Shown here: positions 9,676 through 19,200 of the stretch, one piece after another | How positions within the stretch are numbered: position 1 is the stretch's first letter | How the letters are laid out: the number at the start of each line of letters is the position of its first letter | Origin: Deminuibacter soli | Lineage (GTDB): Bacteria; Bacteroidota; Bacteroidia; Chitinophagales; Chitinophagaceae | NCBI RefSeq assembly: GCF_003412455.1 | Contig: NZ_QTJU01000009.1 | Coordinates: forward strand, 124,001 to 188,000 | Length of the DNA stretch: 64,000 nt | Direction of reading: 5' to 3' | Notes under the pieces: model-generated | What the model was told of the DNA's origin: nothing | What the model saw: the letters and a program-made list of their open reading frames with translations, nothing else | Databases searched by the model: none | Translations under genes and position numbers: made by a program

Positions 9676-9766
9676 CATTTGAACACTTGAACAATTGAAC
9701 GATCAACCACGTGTTGAGTAACATGCAACTTCAAACATTAAACGTTAAACCCTTAAACAATTGCAC
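9676..9766. repeat. TTGAACAATTGAAC / TTAAACATTAAAC microrepeats (family R4)
   Basis: In the divergent gap between the esterase and the ABC operon: GAACACTTGAACAATTGAACG followed by AAACATTAAACGTTAAACCC strings. Related to the regular 16-base array at 34.86 kb. Confidence 0.55.
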
Positions 9767-9787
9767 CTCCTTTCCTGTATTACACAC

Positions 9788-10732
9788 ATGCAGCCAGTTA
9801 TAGCTATCAACGATCTTTGCAAGCAGTTTGGCCATGTGCAGGCAGTCAGCCATTTATCGTTTACGGTACAGCCCGGTGATGTGTATGGCTTCCTGGGGCA
9901 GAATGGCGCGGGCAAATCAACCACCATTCGTATGCTGCTTACACTGATTGCGCCAGACAGCGGGGATATAACCCTGTTCGGGCTGCCCCTGCGCAGCAGA
10001 AGAAAAGAAATACTGCGCCAGGTGGGCGCTGTGATCGAAAAACCTGATGTATACCCCTACCTCTCCGCCTACGATAACCTGCGGTTGTTTGCACGCCTTA
10101 AGCAGGCACATACAGGCAAGCAGCAGCTACTGCAGCAACTGGAATTACTGGGATTGGCAGAACGTGCGTTTGACAAGGTAAAAACCTTTTCACAGGGTAT
10201 GAAACAACGCCTCGGTATTGCCATTGCACTCATCAACGATCCGCAGCTGATTATACTCGATGAACCAACCAACGGCCTCGACCCGCAGGGCATTGCCGAT
10301 ATCCGCAACCTGGTTTTGTGGCTTAGCAGGGAGCGCGGGAAAACAATACTGGTTTCCTCGCATTTGTTGTCAGAAATACAGCAGGTGGCCACCAGGCTGG
10401 TGATCATCGACAAAGGCCGCCGGTTGCTGGAAGGCGAAACAGCACAATTGTTTAATCCCGCTGAAACCATCGTGGAATTACAAACCGGCAACAATGAACG
10501 CACCCTGCAATTGTTAGCGCAAAGCGAGTGGCAGCAAGGGCTGCAGCCTGCCAGGCAAACATCGGTGGTATTAAAAATGCACAGCAACGATATACCTGCA
10601 TTGAACAAATGGCTGGTAGCAAACGGCGTGGCAGTAAACCTGCTGCAACCCCGGCATTCACTGGAAGACTATTTTTTACAAATAACCTCAGGCAAACAGC
10701 ATGTGGACGATTTTACAGGCAGAACTGTTTAA
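9788..10732 (+). CDS. ABC transporter ATP-binding protein
   Basis: 314 residues from MQPVIAINDLCKQFG; the frame extends back to a TTG at 9761, but the ATG at 9788 begins the family's normal N-terminus. Walker A GQNGAGKSTTIRM (about 39-51), signature FSQGMKQRLGIA, Walker B LIILDEPTNGLDP, switch His in VSSHLLSEI. A C-terminal extension of about 90 residues follows, as in DRA-type (drug resistance/bacitracin, NatA-like) ATPases. Its last 32 bases overlap the start of the permease gene at 10701, so translation is coupled. It energises the membrane protein encoded next; the cargo is unknown. Confidence 0.92.
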   Translation: MQPVIAINDLCKQFGHVQAVSHLSFTVQPGDVYGFLGQNGAGKSTTIRMLLTLIAPDSGDITLFGLPLRSRRKEILRQVGAVIEKPDVYPYLSAYDNLRLFARLKQAHTGKQQLLQQLELLGLAERAFDKVKTFSQGMKQRLGIAIALINDPQLIILDEPTNGLDPQGIADIRNLVLWLSRERGKTILVSSHLLSEIQQVATRLVIIDKGRRLLEGETAQLFNPAETIVELQTGNNERTLQLLAQSEWQQGLQPARQTSVVLKMHSNDIPALNKWLVANGVAVNLLQPRHSLEDYFLQITSGKQHVDDFTGRTV

Positions 10733-11576
10733 GATATTCAAACGGCCGCGCACATATATCGCCTTCGCCGCCATTGCAGCATTGATCACCATGGTGCAGG
10801 TGGGCATGAAGGCAGATGGCGACAGCTATGTGAAATTTATGCTCAGCACACTCGGCGGCAATTTTGATGTACAGGGCAAGATTATGAACGGCTACCTGGT
10901 TTGTTACATCATTCTGCAAATGCTGCTGGTGCACGTGCCGCTGCTGGTAACACTGATAGCAGCCGACACCTTTTCCGGCGAAGCCAATACCGGCACCCTG
11001 CGGTTGTTACTCACTACACCGTATTCGCGCACGCAATGGGTACTGGCCAAATTTACCGCCGTGGTTATTTATACCCTGCTGCTGCTGGTATGGCTGGCCA
11101 TACTGGCCCTGGTACTAAGCATGGCCGTGTTTGGCACAGACGACCTGTTTTTATTCAAATCAGATTATGTGGTACTTATCCGCGAAAACGATGTATTCTG
11201 GCGTTACTGCGCTGCTTTTGGCTTTGCAGCCCTGGCCATGATTACTGTTGCCGCCGTAGGTTTCCTGCTGTCCATATTTGCAGACAATTCCATCGGCCCC
11301 ATTGTAGCCACCATGAGCATCATCGTATTTTTCTCTGTGCTCAGCACCATGAATATTCCCTTGTACAATACCATTAAACCCTACCTCTTCGTTACCCACA
11401 TGAACAGCTGGAAAGAGTTTTTTGACGAACGCGTTACAGAGAACAACGAAGCGGTTGCAGGCAGTATTCAATACCCTATGCGCATTGTACACAGCGTGCT
11501 GGTATTGGGTATTCATATCCTAGTACTGCTGGGCGCAGCTGTATGGTTCTTCCGTAAAAAAGACATCTTAAGTTAA
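10701..11576 (+). CDS. ABC-2 type transporter permease
   Basis: 291 residues, starting MWTILQAELFKIFKRPRTY, the typical cytoplasmic elbow of ABC-2 permeases, then six hydrophobic segments: about 20-36, 70-95 (YLVCYIILQMLLVHVPLLVTLIA split by loops), 125-150 (VVIYTLLLLVWLAILALV), 180-205, 205-225 and 265-285 (LVLGIHILVLLGAAVWFF). ADTFSGEANTGTLRLLLTTP is the conserved coupling segment ahead of helix 3. It overlaps the ATPase gene by 32 bases and the LolA-like gene starts 5 bases after its stop. It forms the membrane pore of this importer/exporter of unknown cargo. Confidence 0.9.
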   Translation: MWTILQAELFKIFKRPRTYIAFAAIAALITMVQVGMKADGDSYVKFMLSTLGGNFDVQGKIMNGYLVCYIILQMLLVHVPLLVTLIAADTFSGEANTGTLRLLLTTPYSRTQWVLAKFTAVVIYTLLLLVWLAILALVLSMAVFGTDDLFLFKSDYVVLIRENDVFWRYCAAFGFAALAMITVAAVGFLLSIFADNSIGPIVATMSIIVFFSVLSTMNIPLYNTIKPYLFVTHMNSWKEFFDERVTENNEAVAGSIQYPMRIVHSVLVLGIHILVLLGAAVWFFRKKDILS

Positions 11577-11581
11577 ACAAC

Positions 11582-12307
11582 ATGAACATCGCACACCATA
11601 GTTTCCTTGTCCGTTACCGCCGTATGCTCTGCCTGTTATGCTGCATTGGTTTTACAGCTACCGCAGCACAGGCACAGGATGTATCGGCCCTGGTGGCCAA
11701 AGTACGCGCCAAGATTGACCAGGTAAATGACTATACCGCAGAAGGCCGCTTAAAAACCAATATTGCTTTTTTAAAAGTGCCGGTGAGCAGGATCAAGACC
11801 TATTTCAAGAAGCCCGATAAATTCCGGTTGCGCAAGGAAGGCGGCATTTCCGTATTGCCCAAAGGCGGCTTCAGCGTAAACATGCAATCACTCATACTCT
11901 TTAACGATGCCATGGCCATTGCAGCAGGCGATGGTGTGGTAGACGGTGTAAAGACAAAGATTGTAAAGCTGCTGCCCAACAATGAAAACAGTGATGTAAT
12001 ACTATCAACTCTGTACATTGATGAAACCAACCTGCTGGTAAAAAAAGCGGTAACCACTACCCGCGAAAACGGCACCTATGATATTACCCTTACCTATGGC
12101 CAGTATGCCGCCTATGCCCTGCCAGACAAGGTGATCTTTGCATTTAATACCAAAGATTACAAGCTGCCCAAAGGTGTAACCCTCGAGTTTGAAGATGCAG
12201 AGAAGCCCGCAGATGCCAGCCAGCTGAAAAACAAAAAAGGAAAGGTGGAGATTGTATACAGTTCTTATGTAATCAATAAAGGAATTGATGATGCGGTGTT
12301 TAAATGA
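11582..12307 (+). CDS. LolA-like outer membrane lipoprotein carrier-fold protein
   Basis: 241 residues. A signal peptide is likely (RRMLCLLCCIGFTATAAQAQ, cleavage near residue 31). The mature protein has the LolA/LppX pattern: ALVAKVRAKIDQVNDYTAEGRL, then an incomplete beta barrel with PDKFRLRKEGG, GVKTKIVKLLP, TLYIDETNLLVKKAV and a late YSSYVINKGIDDAVFK strand. LolA-fold proteins bind acyl chains in the periplasm. The gene follows the ABC permease by 5 bases, so it is part of the ABC operon and may hand cargo to or from that transporter (inference). A classical LolA role is not implied. Confidence 0.8.
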   Translation: MNIAHHSFLVRYRRMLCLLCCIGFTATAAQAQDVSALVAKVRAKIDQVNDYTAEGRLKTNIAFLKVPVSRIKTYFKKPDKFRLRKEGGISVLPKGGFSVNMQSLILFNDAMAIAAGDGVVDGVKTKIVKLLPNNENSDVILSTLYIDETNLLVKKAVTTTRENGTYDITLTYGQYAAYALPDKVIFAFNTKDYKLPKGVTLEFEDAEKPADASQLKNKKGKVEIVYSSYVINKGIDDAVFK

Positions 12308-12309
12308 AA

Positions 12310-12331
12310 CCCCGCTGTTGCGGGATTTGTT
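12310..12331. terminator. Probable bidirectional terminator, ABC operon / 12336 gene
   Basis: Stem CCCGC / GCGGG with loop TGTT, flanked by AAA on the left and ATTTGTT on the right, in the 28-base gap between convergent genes. Short, so the strength is uncertain. Confidence 0.55.
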
Positions 12332-12335
12332 ACAT

Positions 12336-12677
12336 TCAGTGTTTATAACACAACGAGATATAAATGTGGTAAAGCGAATAAGGCAGGTAAATCTTCAGCA
12401 GCTTTCCGCCCGCACATTGTCGCTCCATGCGGTTTTTGAGCACAGGCACATACACCCGTTCTATAATGTGTTTAATTTCTTCATCGCCGTGCTGGTACAG
12501 GTCGTCCACGGTATCCAGGCAGTCTTTCAGGTGCGATACATTGCACTGCTGCGCCTGGCGGCAGGTGTAAATAGCGAAGCCCAGTATTAATTCTTCCGTA
12601 TCGCAATTGTAGCGATTGGTGTCTGGAAAACGTTTGGTTAAAACACCGGCTAATTGTTTTGACTGAATCATATCCAT
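12336..12677 (-). CDS. Conserved-looking protein of unknown function, 113 residues
   Basis: Starts MDMIQSKQLAGVLTK; the frame runs back to a TTG at 12710, but the first ATG in frame is at 12677. The protein is helical and cytoplasmic by composition, with several Cys (NCDTEE, YTCRQAQQCN, DCLDTVDD, RQCAGG) and the acidic stretch YQHGDEEIKHIIERVYVPVLKN. No signal or membrane helix. It resembles the small helical proteins often found unannotated in Bacteroidota, but I cannot name a family with confidence. The Cys spacing is not a clear zinc site. Confidence 0.6.
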   Translation of the reverse strand: MDMIQSKQLAGVLTKRFPDTNRYNCDTEELILGFAIYTCRQAQQCNVSHLKDCLDTVDDLYQHGDEEIKHIIERVYVPVLKNRMERQCAGGKLLKIYLPYSLYHIYISLCYKH

Positions 12678-12920
12678 AACGCATGACCGTTTAAAAAAGT
12701 CATACAGCAATTATCACAAGCGCAATGCCGCATCCCGGCGCCGTGCCAATGCCTGCTGCCATTACATTTCAATAAATATATACGATAAAACCGCCATCTC
12801 CGCCCTGCCGAAATGAAAAAAACATTACCATTTTGATAAACGGCGGCGCATTACAACAAGTCCTTTTGTATCATTGCGGAAACACTGCCGCTGGAAAAGC
12901 TGAAAACATATCTCGAAAGA

Positions 12921-13457
12921 ATGGGGCCCATTCCGCAGGCCGACTGGGAGCTGTTTGCCACTTACCTGCAGCAACGCTGTTTCAGTAAAAAAACGGTGAT
13001 ACTGCAGCCGGGCATGGTAGAAAACCATTTATCCTTTATAGAAAGCGGCATCACCCGTCATTACACGGAGCAGGGTGAAAAAGAAATCACTTTTGATATC
13101 GGGTTCGAAAATACTTTCGGCACAGCCTACGATTCCTTTTTAACCAGGCAGCCCTGCACCTATTTTGTTGCAGCCCTTACCGATGTAGTGCAGTGGAGTA
13201 TTCAATACGATCACCTCCAGGAAATCTACCTCCGCACCAGTGTGGGGCAAAAAATCGGCCGCCTCAGCGCAGAAGAACAGTTTGTACGCAAAAGTAAACG
13301 CCAGATTTCGCTGCTGAAAGACACGGCTGAACAACGGTATCTCGGCCTGTTTACCGATTACCCGCACCTGCTGCAGCACATCCCGCTCAAATACCTGGCT
13401 TCGTATATCGGCATTACGCCGCAGGCGCTCAGCCGTATCCGCAAACGCATTTCTTAA
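12921..13457 (+). CDS. Crp/Fnr family transcriptional regulator
   Basis: 178 residues if started at the first ATG. Cyclic-nucleotide-binding-type beta domain (FSKKTVILQPGMVENHLSFIESGITRHYT), dimerisation helix (about 100-125), then a C-terminal winged HTH: LKYLASYIGITPQALSRIRKRI. The domain lacks the cAMP-contact signature of E. coli Crp, as is usual for this phylum, so the ligand is unknown. The 27 codons before the ATG are open and read TLPLEKLKTYLER immediately before MGPIPQ, which looks like the normal first helix of these regulators, yet contain no ATG, GTG or TTG; the true start may be unusual. The methyltransferase gene follows 46 bases later. Confidence 0.85.
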   Translation: MGPIPQADWELFATYLQQRCFSKKTVILQPGMVENHLSFIESGITRHYTEQGEKEITFDIGFENTFGTAYDSFLTRQPCTYFVAALTDVVQWSIQYDHLQEIYLRTSVGQKIGRLSAEEQFVRKSKRQISLLKDTAEQRYLGLFTDYPHLLQHIPLKYLASYIGITPQALSRIRKRIS

Positions 13458-13467
13458 CCCAGGTTCA

Positions 13468-13498
13468 TTGTACAGGTAACCGGCATGCTGTAGGTTTA
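13468..13498 (+). promoter_or_regulatory. Leaderless-type promoter of the methyltransferase gene
   Basis: TTG at 13468-13470, 20 bases of spacer, then TAGGTTTA at 13491-13498, close to the Bacteroidota -33/-7 consensus. The -7 box ends 5 bases before the ATG at 13504, so the mRNA would begin at or next to the start codon. Confidence 0.55.
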
Positions 13499-13503
13499 CA
13501 GGC

Positions 13504-14373
13504 ATGAAACAACATACTGCAAGCAAAACCGCACGGTACATGGCTTTGTTCCGCGCTATGGAAACCCGGCGACCGGCAGGTGAAAGATTATTCAGCGATC
13601 CTTATGCTGCACGCTTTTTACCCGGCATACTGCGCCTTGCTGCAAAGCTGTTTGCCCGGCCAGGCATGCGTACTTTGTTAACCCGTTATATTGTAAAAAG
13701 AATACCCGGTGCCATGTCATCTGCACAGGCACGTACACGGTATATTGATGACCTGCTGCTGCAAACATTACCGCATAGCCGGCAATTGATTATACTTGGT
13801 GCAGGCTTCGATACCCGGGCATTGCGGCTCCCTGCCCTGCAGCAGTTACCGGTAATTGAAATTGATCATCCTGCCACAGCAGCACGCAAGCAACAGGCCT
13901 TGCAGCATATGCCTGCGCCGGCCCATATCCGCTACCTGCACACCGATTTCAACAACGAAAGCCTGCAGCAGTTACTGCACCGCCAGCATGTTAACCTCAG
14001 CCTGCCCGGCACCGTTATCTGGGAGGGCGTTACCAATTACCTTACCCGGCCTGCTATTGATGCTGTATTCAGCACATTCGCTGCGCTGCCGCCAGGCTCT
14101 GCCATCATTTTTACCTATGTGCATGCACAGGTGCTGCAACAGCCAGCCAGCTTCTACGGCGCGCCACGCCTGCTGCGTGATCTGCAGCAAATTGGTGAAC
14201 AATGGCTCACCGGCTTTCATCCCCACCAACTGGCAACCTACCTTCAACAGTTCGGGTTGCAGCTCACCGCCAATAGCAGCGCTGATGACTACCGCAACCG
14301 GTACATCCCCTCACGCAGGGAAGACAATAAAGGCTATGGGTTTTACTACACCGCGATGGCCGTTATCCCATAA
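13504..14373 (+). CDS. SAM-dependent methyltransferase, LCMT (PPM1) family
   Basis: 289 residues. Family pattern: SKTARYMALFRAMETRR, LFSDPYAARFL (the D-P-Y-A motif of leucine carboxyl methyltransferase-like enzymes), RTRYIDDLLLQ, then SAM-binding ILGAGFDTRALRL (about 97-109) with the acidic ribose ligand in VIEIDHP, and ending DDYRNRYIP...RREDNKGYGFYYTAMA. Bacterial members methylate carboxyl or hydroxyl groups of small molecules, including polyketides; the substrate is unknown. It has its own close promoter although it follows a Crp/Fnr gene by 46 bases, so that regulator is a plausible controller (inference). Confidence 0.9.
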   Translation: MKQHTASKTARYMALFRAMETRRPAGERLFSDPYAARFLPGILRLAAKLFARPGMRTLLTRYIVKRIPGAMSSAQARTRYIDDLLLQTLPHSRQLIILGAGFDTRALRLPALQQLPVIEIDHPATAARKQQALQHMPAPAHIRYLHTDFNNESLQQLLHRQHVNLSLPGTVIWEGVTNYLTRPAIDAVFSTFAALPPGSAIIFTYVHAQVLQQPASFYGAPRLLRDLQQIGEQWLTGFHPHQLATYLQQFGLQLTANSSADDYRNRYIPSRREDNKGYGFYYTAMAVIP

Positions 14374-14450
14374 AATTCAACTAAAAAAACGCATTTTGCT
14401 ATGCACTGATGATCAAAACAGGTATCTTGGCGTTATAAACTTCCTGCACC

Positions 14451-14729
14451 ATGCAGTTTCACCCTTTCCCCATTTACCTGGATGCAGATGACGGCGAAAC
14501 CGCGCGTCACCTGCTGGCTATTCCTTCCATCCGTTCCAACGGACTGATTGATTTTTTTATTCCCGAAGTACAACCAGATGATACCATGCTGCCTACCGGC
14601 CTGCATATGGTATACGATTTATTGTACAACGAGGTAAAGGTTTACCTCAACGCTTCCCGCATCAAATCCATCGACACTGTAAAAGAGGAAATCCGCAGGC
14701 AAGCCTACGCCTGGGCCAGGCTGTCATAA
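14451..14729 (+). CDS. Hypothetical protein, 92 residues
   Basis: Starts MQFHPFPIYLDADDGE and ends AYAWARLS. Mixed alpha/beta, soluble, no signal peptide, with TGLHMVYDLLYNEVKVYLNASRIK in the middle. A TATCTTGG box at 14423-14430 lies 20 bases upstream and would fit a -7 element. Base composition and codon use look like those of neighbouring real genes. I do not recognise the family. It converges on the SusD-like gene with only 15 bases between the stops. Confidence 0.55.
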   Translation: MQFHPFPIYLDADDGETARHLLAIPSIRSNGLIDFFIPEVQPDDTMLPTGLHMVYDLLYNEVKVYLNASRIKSIDTVKEEIRRQAYAWARLS

Positions 14730-14744
14730 AAACCATCATACCCG

Positions 14745-16202
14745 CTAATTCCTGTTCCACCACAACTTTGTACCCTTGGTATCGCCGCCAATGGCCTCAC
14801 CTGCCTGGTGGTAATTGGTACTGTTTACATTGCCTTCACTGATCGGGTAGGTTAACCGGTAAGGTACCAGCTGTACAGTAGGGTCAAGCGAATTGGGTGC
14901 AGTGAATAAATCGCTGCCATCTGTTTTTTTGAAATTGAGCCGCACGCGTTCTATCCACGACTGGATGCCCTGCATGTACAAGGCCAGCCATTTTTGTGTG
15001 CCGATGCTGTTGCGCCAGTTAGCGGCATCATAAGGCACGGTGGTGATATATGCCTGGGCTGCTGTATCTGCAATACCCCAAAATTTCATATTGGCAGCAA
15101 TGGCATTCTGGTAATGCCCCTCTGCTGTACCGCTTACTGCATACCCCCTTGCTGCTGCTTCGGCCAGTGCAAACTCTACTTCCGAATAGGTGCAGACGAT
15201 ACCGGGAAAATCAGGCGCATACACCCTGGTGCCGGGATACGAATACACCGTGAAATCGTTGCCAAAGGGCAAACCCAGTCCATAAGGCTTACCCTGGTAA
15301 CTGCCGTCTCCCTTTGTGGGGCGGGCATATACAGGCAAGCGCGGATCTTTGAGTGAAGTCATAAAATCAACCAGCGTTTTACACATCACATAATCGTTGG
15401 GTATGCCGGTGCCGGATTGTTCGTTAAACGGGAACTGGTCGGGCGTGGTAGCGAGGTAAGGAAACAGCGCATCATCGCCTGGTTGCAGCACACCTGCAGC
15501 TGCAGCAGCTTCTACCACCTGTTTCGATTTCTCCGGTGCAGCATCAGCCATACGTATACCGATGCGCAGCTTCAGGGAGTTGGCCAGCTTGCGCCATTTG
15601 GTAAGGTTGCCCTGGTAAATCAGCTCCCCTGTTTTAAAGGTGCTTTTGGTAGTGTCGAATACAGCCACCTGTGCGTCGAGCTTTTGCACCAGGCTATCGT
15701 AAATAGCCTGCGCACTGTCGTAATGCGGCGTAAAATTATTAAGGCCGGTAAGTGCGTCGTGGTAAGGTACATTGCCGTACACATCGGCCAGTGTCTGGTA
15801 CAGCCATACGCTGAGGATATTGGCAATAGCCGCCTCATTCGGCGATACCGCCGCAGCATTTACACTGCTTAACCGCACTACCTCCTGCAGGTTCGACAGT
15901 GCGCCGCTGTACAAGCCCCACAGGGTATTGTTGCAGGCCTCATCCAGCTTGTACTGGCTGTCGCTTTCCTTTTGGGTTTGCGACCAGTATTGGGAATATA
16001 ACATGCCTATTTTTCCATTCACGAAGTTGTTGTACAATACATCCGATGCCGCTTTCTCCGCACCCGTGATCAATGCATCCGGCGGGGCGGTGGAGGGTTT
16101 GGTGGGGTCTGTATTCAATCCTGTAAAACCTTTGGTACAGGCCTGCAGCATACCTGCGAGTAATATACAGCCTGCAGTTATTTTGAGCAATTGTTGTTTC
16201 AT
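14745..16202 (-). CDS. SusD/RagB-family outer membrane lipoprotein
   Basis: 485 residues. Lipoprotein signal with lipobox LLAGMLQAC (Cys at about 22), then the SusD_2-type fold: FTGLNTDPTKPS, GAEKAASDVLYNNFVNGKIGMLYSQYWSQ, TPR-like helices through about 60-240, and a C-terminal SEVEFALAEAAARGYAV block typical of SusD-like proteins. It caps the SusC-type channel from outside and binds substrate (glycan or peptide). Its start is 17 bases after the susC-like stop, the normal SusC-SusD order. No glycosidase, sensor or anti-sigma gene adjoins, so the substrate cannot be inferred. Confidence 0.94.
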   Translation of the reverse strand: MKQQLLKITAGCILLAGMLQACTKGFTGLNTDPTKPSTAPPDALITGAEKAASDVLYNNFVNGKIGMLYSQYWSQTQKESDSQYKLDEACNNTLWGLYSGALSNLQEVVRLSSVNAAAVSPNEAAIANILSVWLYQTLADVYGNVPYHDALTGLNNFTPHYDSAQAIYDSLVQKLDAQVAVFDTTKSTFKTGELIYQGNLTKWRKLANSLKLRIGIRMADAAPEKSKQVVEAAAAAGVLQPGDDALFPYLATTPDQFPFNEQSGTGIPNDYVMCKTLVDFMTSLKDPRLPVYARPTKGDGSYQGKPYGLGLPFGNDFTVYSYPGTRVYAPDFPGIVCTYSEVEFALAEAAARGYAVSGTAEGHYQNAIAANMKFWGIADTAAQAYITTVPYDAANWRNSIGTQKWLALYMQGIQSWIERVRLNFKKTDGSDLFTAPNSLDPTVQLVPYRLTYPISEGNVNSTNYHQAGEAIGGDTKGTKLWWNRN

Positions 16203-16219
16203 AGTATGTGTTTTTCCGG

Positions 16220-19200
16220 TTAAAAGCCAACATTAAGGTTAACGCCATAGGTACGTGTAGAAGGCAGCGCACCGCCTTCCAGGCCCTGTATATTACTGTC
16301 TGAATTGATGATGTTTGATGGATCTACATTCGGTGCATTGCTGTGTATCAGCCAAAGGTTGCGGCCGTACAGTGATATTTTGATGGTGCGGCCTTTAATG
16401 GCTTTGGCCCATCTTTCAGGCAGCTCGTAGCCCAGGCGCACTTCGCGCAGGTACACATAGCTGGCATCGTACACATTCGCTGCGTTTACATTGGTGCCGA
16501 AGTTGTTTTTGAAATGATCTGCAGCACTGATGTGTTTGGTGCTCTCCTTGCCATCTGCCGTAACACCCACCGGCGTAATACCGGTTTCGCGTATGTTATT
16601 GGCTGCGGTTACATCCAGCAGACCCGATGCCAGGCCGTACATATTGGTGTACGAGAAGAAGCTGCCGCCGTTCTGGAAATCGATCAGCGCACTCAGTGAA
16701 ATATGTTTGTACGTAAAGCTGTTGCTTACACCACCCACAAATTTGGGCTGCGTGCTGCCGATGATATGCGTGGCATCGGTAGGTACATAGTGGCCGCTGG
16801 TGTCCAGTATTTTGTTGCCGCCGGCATCACGCGTATAGTCGGTACCGGTTAGTACAAAGAGGGGCTGACCAACTATTGCAGCGGTAGATACGGAGTTGCG
16901 CCTTCTTTCTGTGCCTACAATATAACGGTCTACATCGGGGTTGTTGGGTACGTTCAGGGCCAGCAGTTTACTGCGGTTCATGGAGTAGTTTACGCCAATA
17001 TCCCAGGTGAAGTTTTTGCTTTCTACAGGGCGACCGGTGAGTTCTATTTCCAGGCCCCGGCTTCTTGATTTACCAATGTTGGCGAAGTAATAATTGTAAC
17101 CGCTGGTGGGTGAAACCTGCAAAGGCACAATCAGGTTTTTCGTAGTACGGCTGTACACAGTCGCATCCAGTCCCACCCTGTTGTTCAGGAATTTCAGCTC
17201 AAGCCCTGCTTCCACTTCCGTGCTTTTTTCGGGCAGCAGCTGGTTATTGTTGAGGTTGGGATCTTTGGCAATAATGGGGTTGCTGCCAAACAAACCGGGT
17301 ATGCCATACGCCAGCTGTGTTCTGTACGGGTCGGTATCACTGCCTATCTGCGCCACACTTGCCCTGAACTTGCCAAACGAAAGCCATTTCCATTTCACCC
17401 AGTCAGAGAATACGGCCGATAAAGATGCTGATGGGTAAAAGTACGAGTTGTTGCCTGCAGGCAGGGTCGATGCCCAATCGTTGCGGCCGGTGAGTTCCAG
17501 GTATACGCTGTTCATATAACCAATTGTAACATCACCAAACACGGAATTAATCTGCTTGCGGAACAGGTATGGTGTGTAGGTAACACGTCCTGCTGCATTG
17601 CGGTAATTGTAAATATCCGGTACAATTAAACCCGTAAAGGTGCCGGTGTTGATTTCATCCCGCTGCTGCATGATGTTACCACCTGCTGTGGCGGTGATGT
17701 CAAATTTCTTACCGATGTCTTTGCGCACTGTTGCAAGAAACTGGTAGTTCAATTCCTGGAAAGTACGGTCTGTACGGGTATAACCGCCTGTCTGGTAATC
17801 TTTCGGTATGCGTTCTTCCTGCAGGGTGCTGAACTGGTCTAAGAACACTTTGCCTGATAAATTCAGCCAGCTGGTGGCTTTTACCTCAACGCCTGCCATA
17901 CCAAACAAACGGGAGCGGTTATCGCTTTCATAACCTTTGTTGGCTGTCCAGTAAGGTGTGGTGGCCGATGCAGGTGTGGGGTCACTGAATGATTTGCGGT
18001 TCCAGCTTACCTGCGATCCATCGGGGAACTGGTAGTATTTCAGTTTGTCAATTTCCAGTTGCCGCTGGCTGTACAGGCTGAATACTTCTGTTGGGTTGGT
18101 GCCCGAAAAGCCGGTACCCGGGCGGCCTGTAGCCCTGTTCACCGAGTAGTTGGCACTGGCCAGTGCAGTAATGGCGCTGTTCACTTTATACGTACCGTTA
18201 AAGCCCAGGTTATTGCGGCTGTTGTTGGCATTGGGCAGCATAAACTTTTGCGAGAGGTTGCTGTACGACAAACGGAAAGTGCCCTTATCACTGCTGCCTC
18301 CCACGCTTACACTATTGGTAAACGTTAAGCCGGTTCTGTAAAAATCACGCACATTATCCGGCTGCGGCAGCCATTTACTGGTGGTTCCGAAGTAGGGATT
18401 GTTTTTATCCCTGTCAAATGAATAATACGGGCGTATCACCTGTCCTTTCAACTCAGGCCCCCATGATTCATCCGCAGCAAACTGCGGCATCAGGTCGTAC
18501 CCGCCTTTTACCGGGTCGGTGTACGTGCCTTGTCCGCTTGCAAACTGTTCCGGGTTTTTGCTGTACCATAAGGTATCAAAAGAAGAGGCAACAAAATTCG
18601 GATCAGCGAGATTGGCACTGCCGCCGCCATACCTGTTCTGGTAACCGGGCAGTTTGTATACTTTATCCATCTGCGCGTTGAAGCTGTAGGTAATACCGAG
18701 TTTACCACCGCTGCCGCCGCCTTTCTTTGTTGTGATCAGCACTACCCCGTTCGATCCGCGGCTGCCGTACAATGCAGTGGCAGCAGCACCTTTCAGCACC
18801 GATACCTGGTCAATATCATCAGGGTTGATATCTTGTATGGGACTGCCGTAATCGTAACCGCCGCCACCGATCTGCTGGTTGTAGCTGGGTACCGGGTTGT
18901 TGTTGCCCATGAATATGCCATCCACTACAAACAAGGCATTGTTGTTTCCCGTGATAGATTTGTTACCGCGTATGGTTACCTTGGTTGAACCACCCATGGA
19001 ACCTGAGTTACCATTGATCTGCACGCCGGACAAGCGGCCCTGCAATGCATTCACAAAATTGGTTTCCTTGGCCGTTTGCACCACATCACCCTTTACTTCC
19101 TGCACACTGTACCCAACAGCCTTGCCTTTTTTCGACAAACCCAATGCAGTTACTTTTACTTCCTGCAATTGCTGTGTGTTGGCGGCTGAGTTTAACTGTA

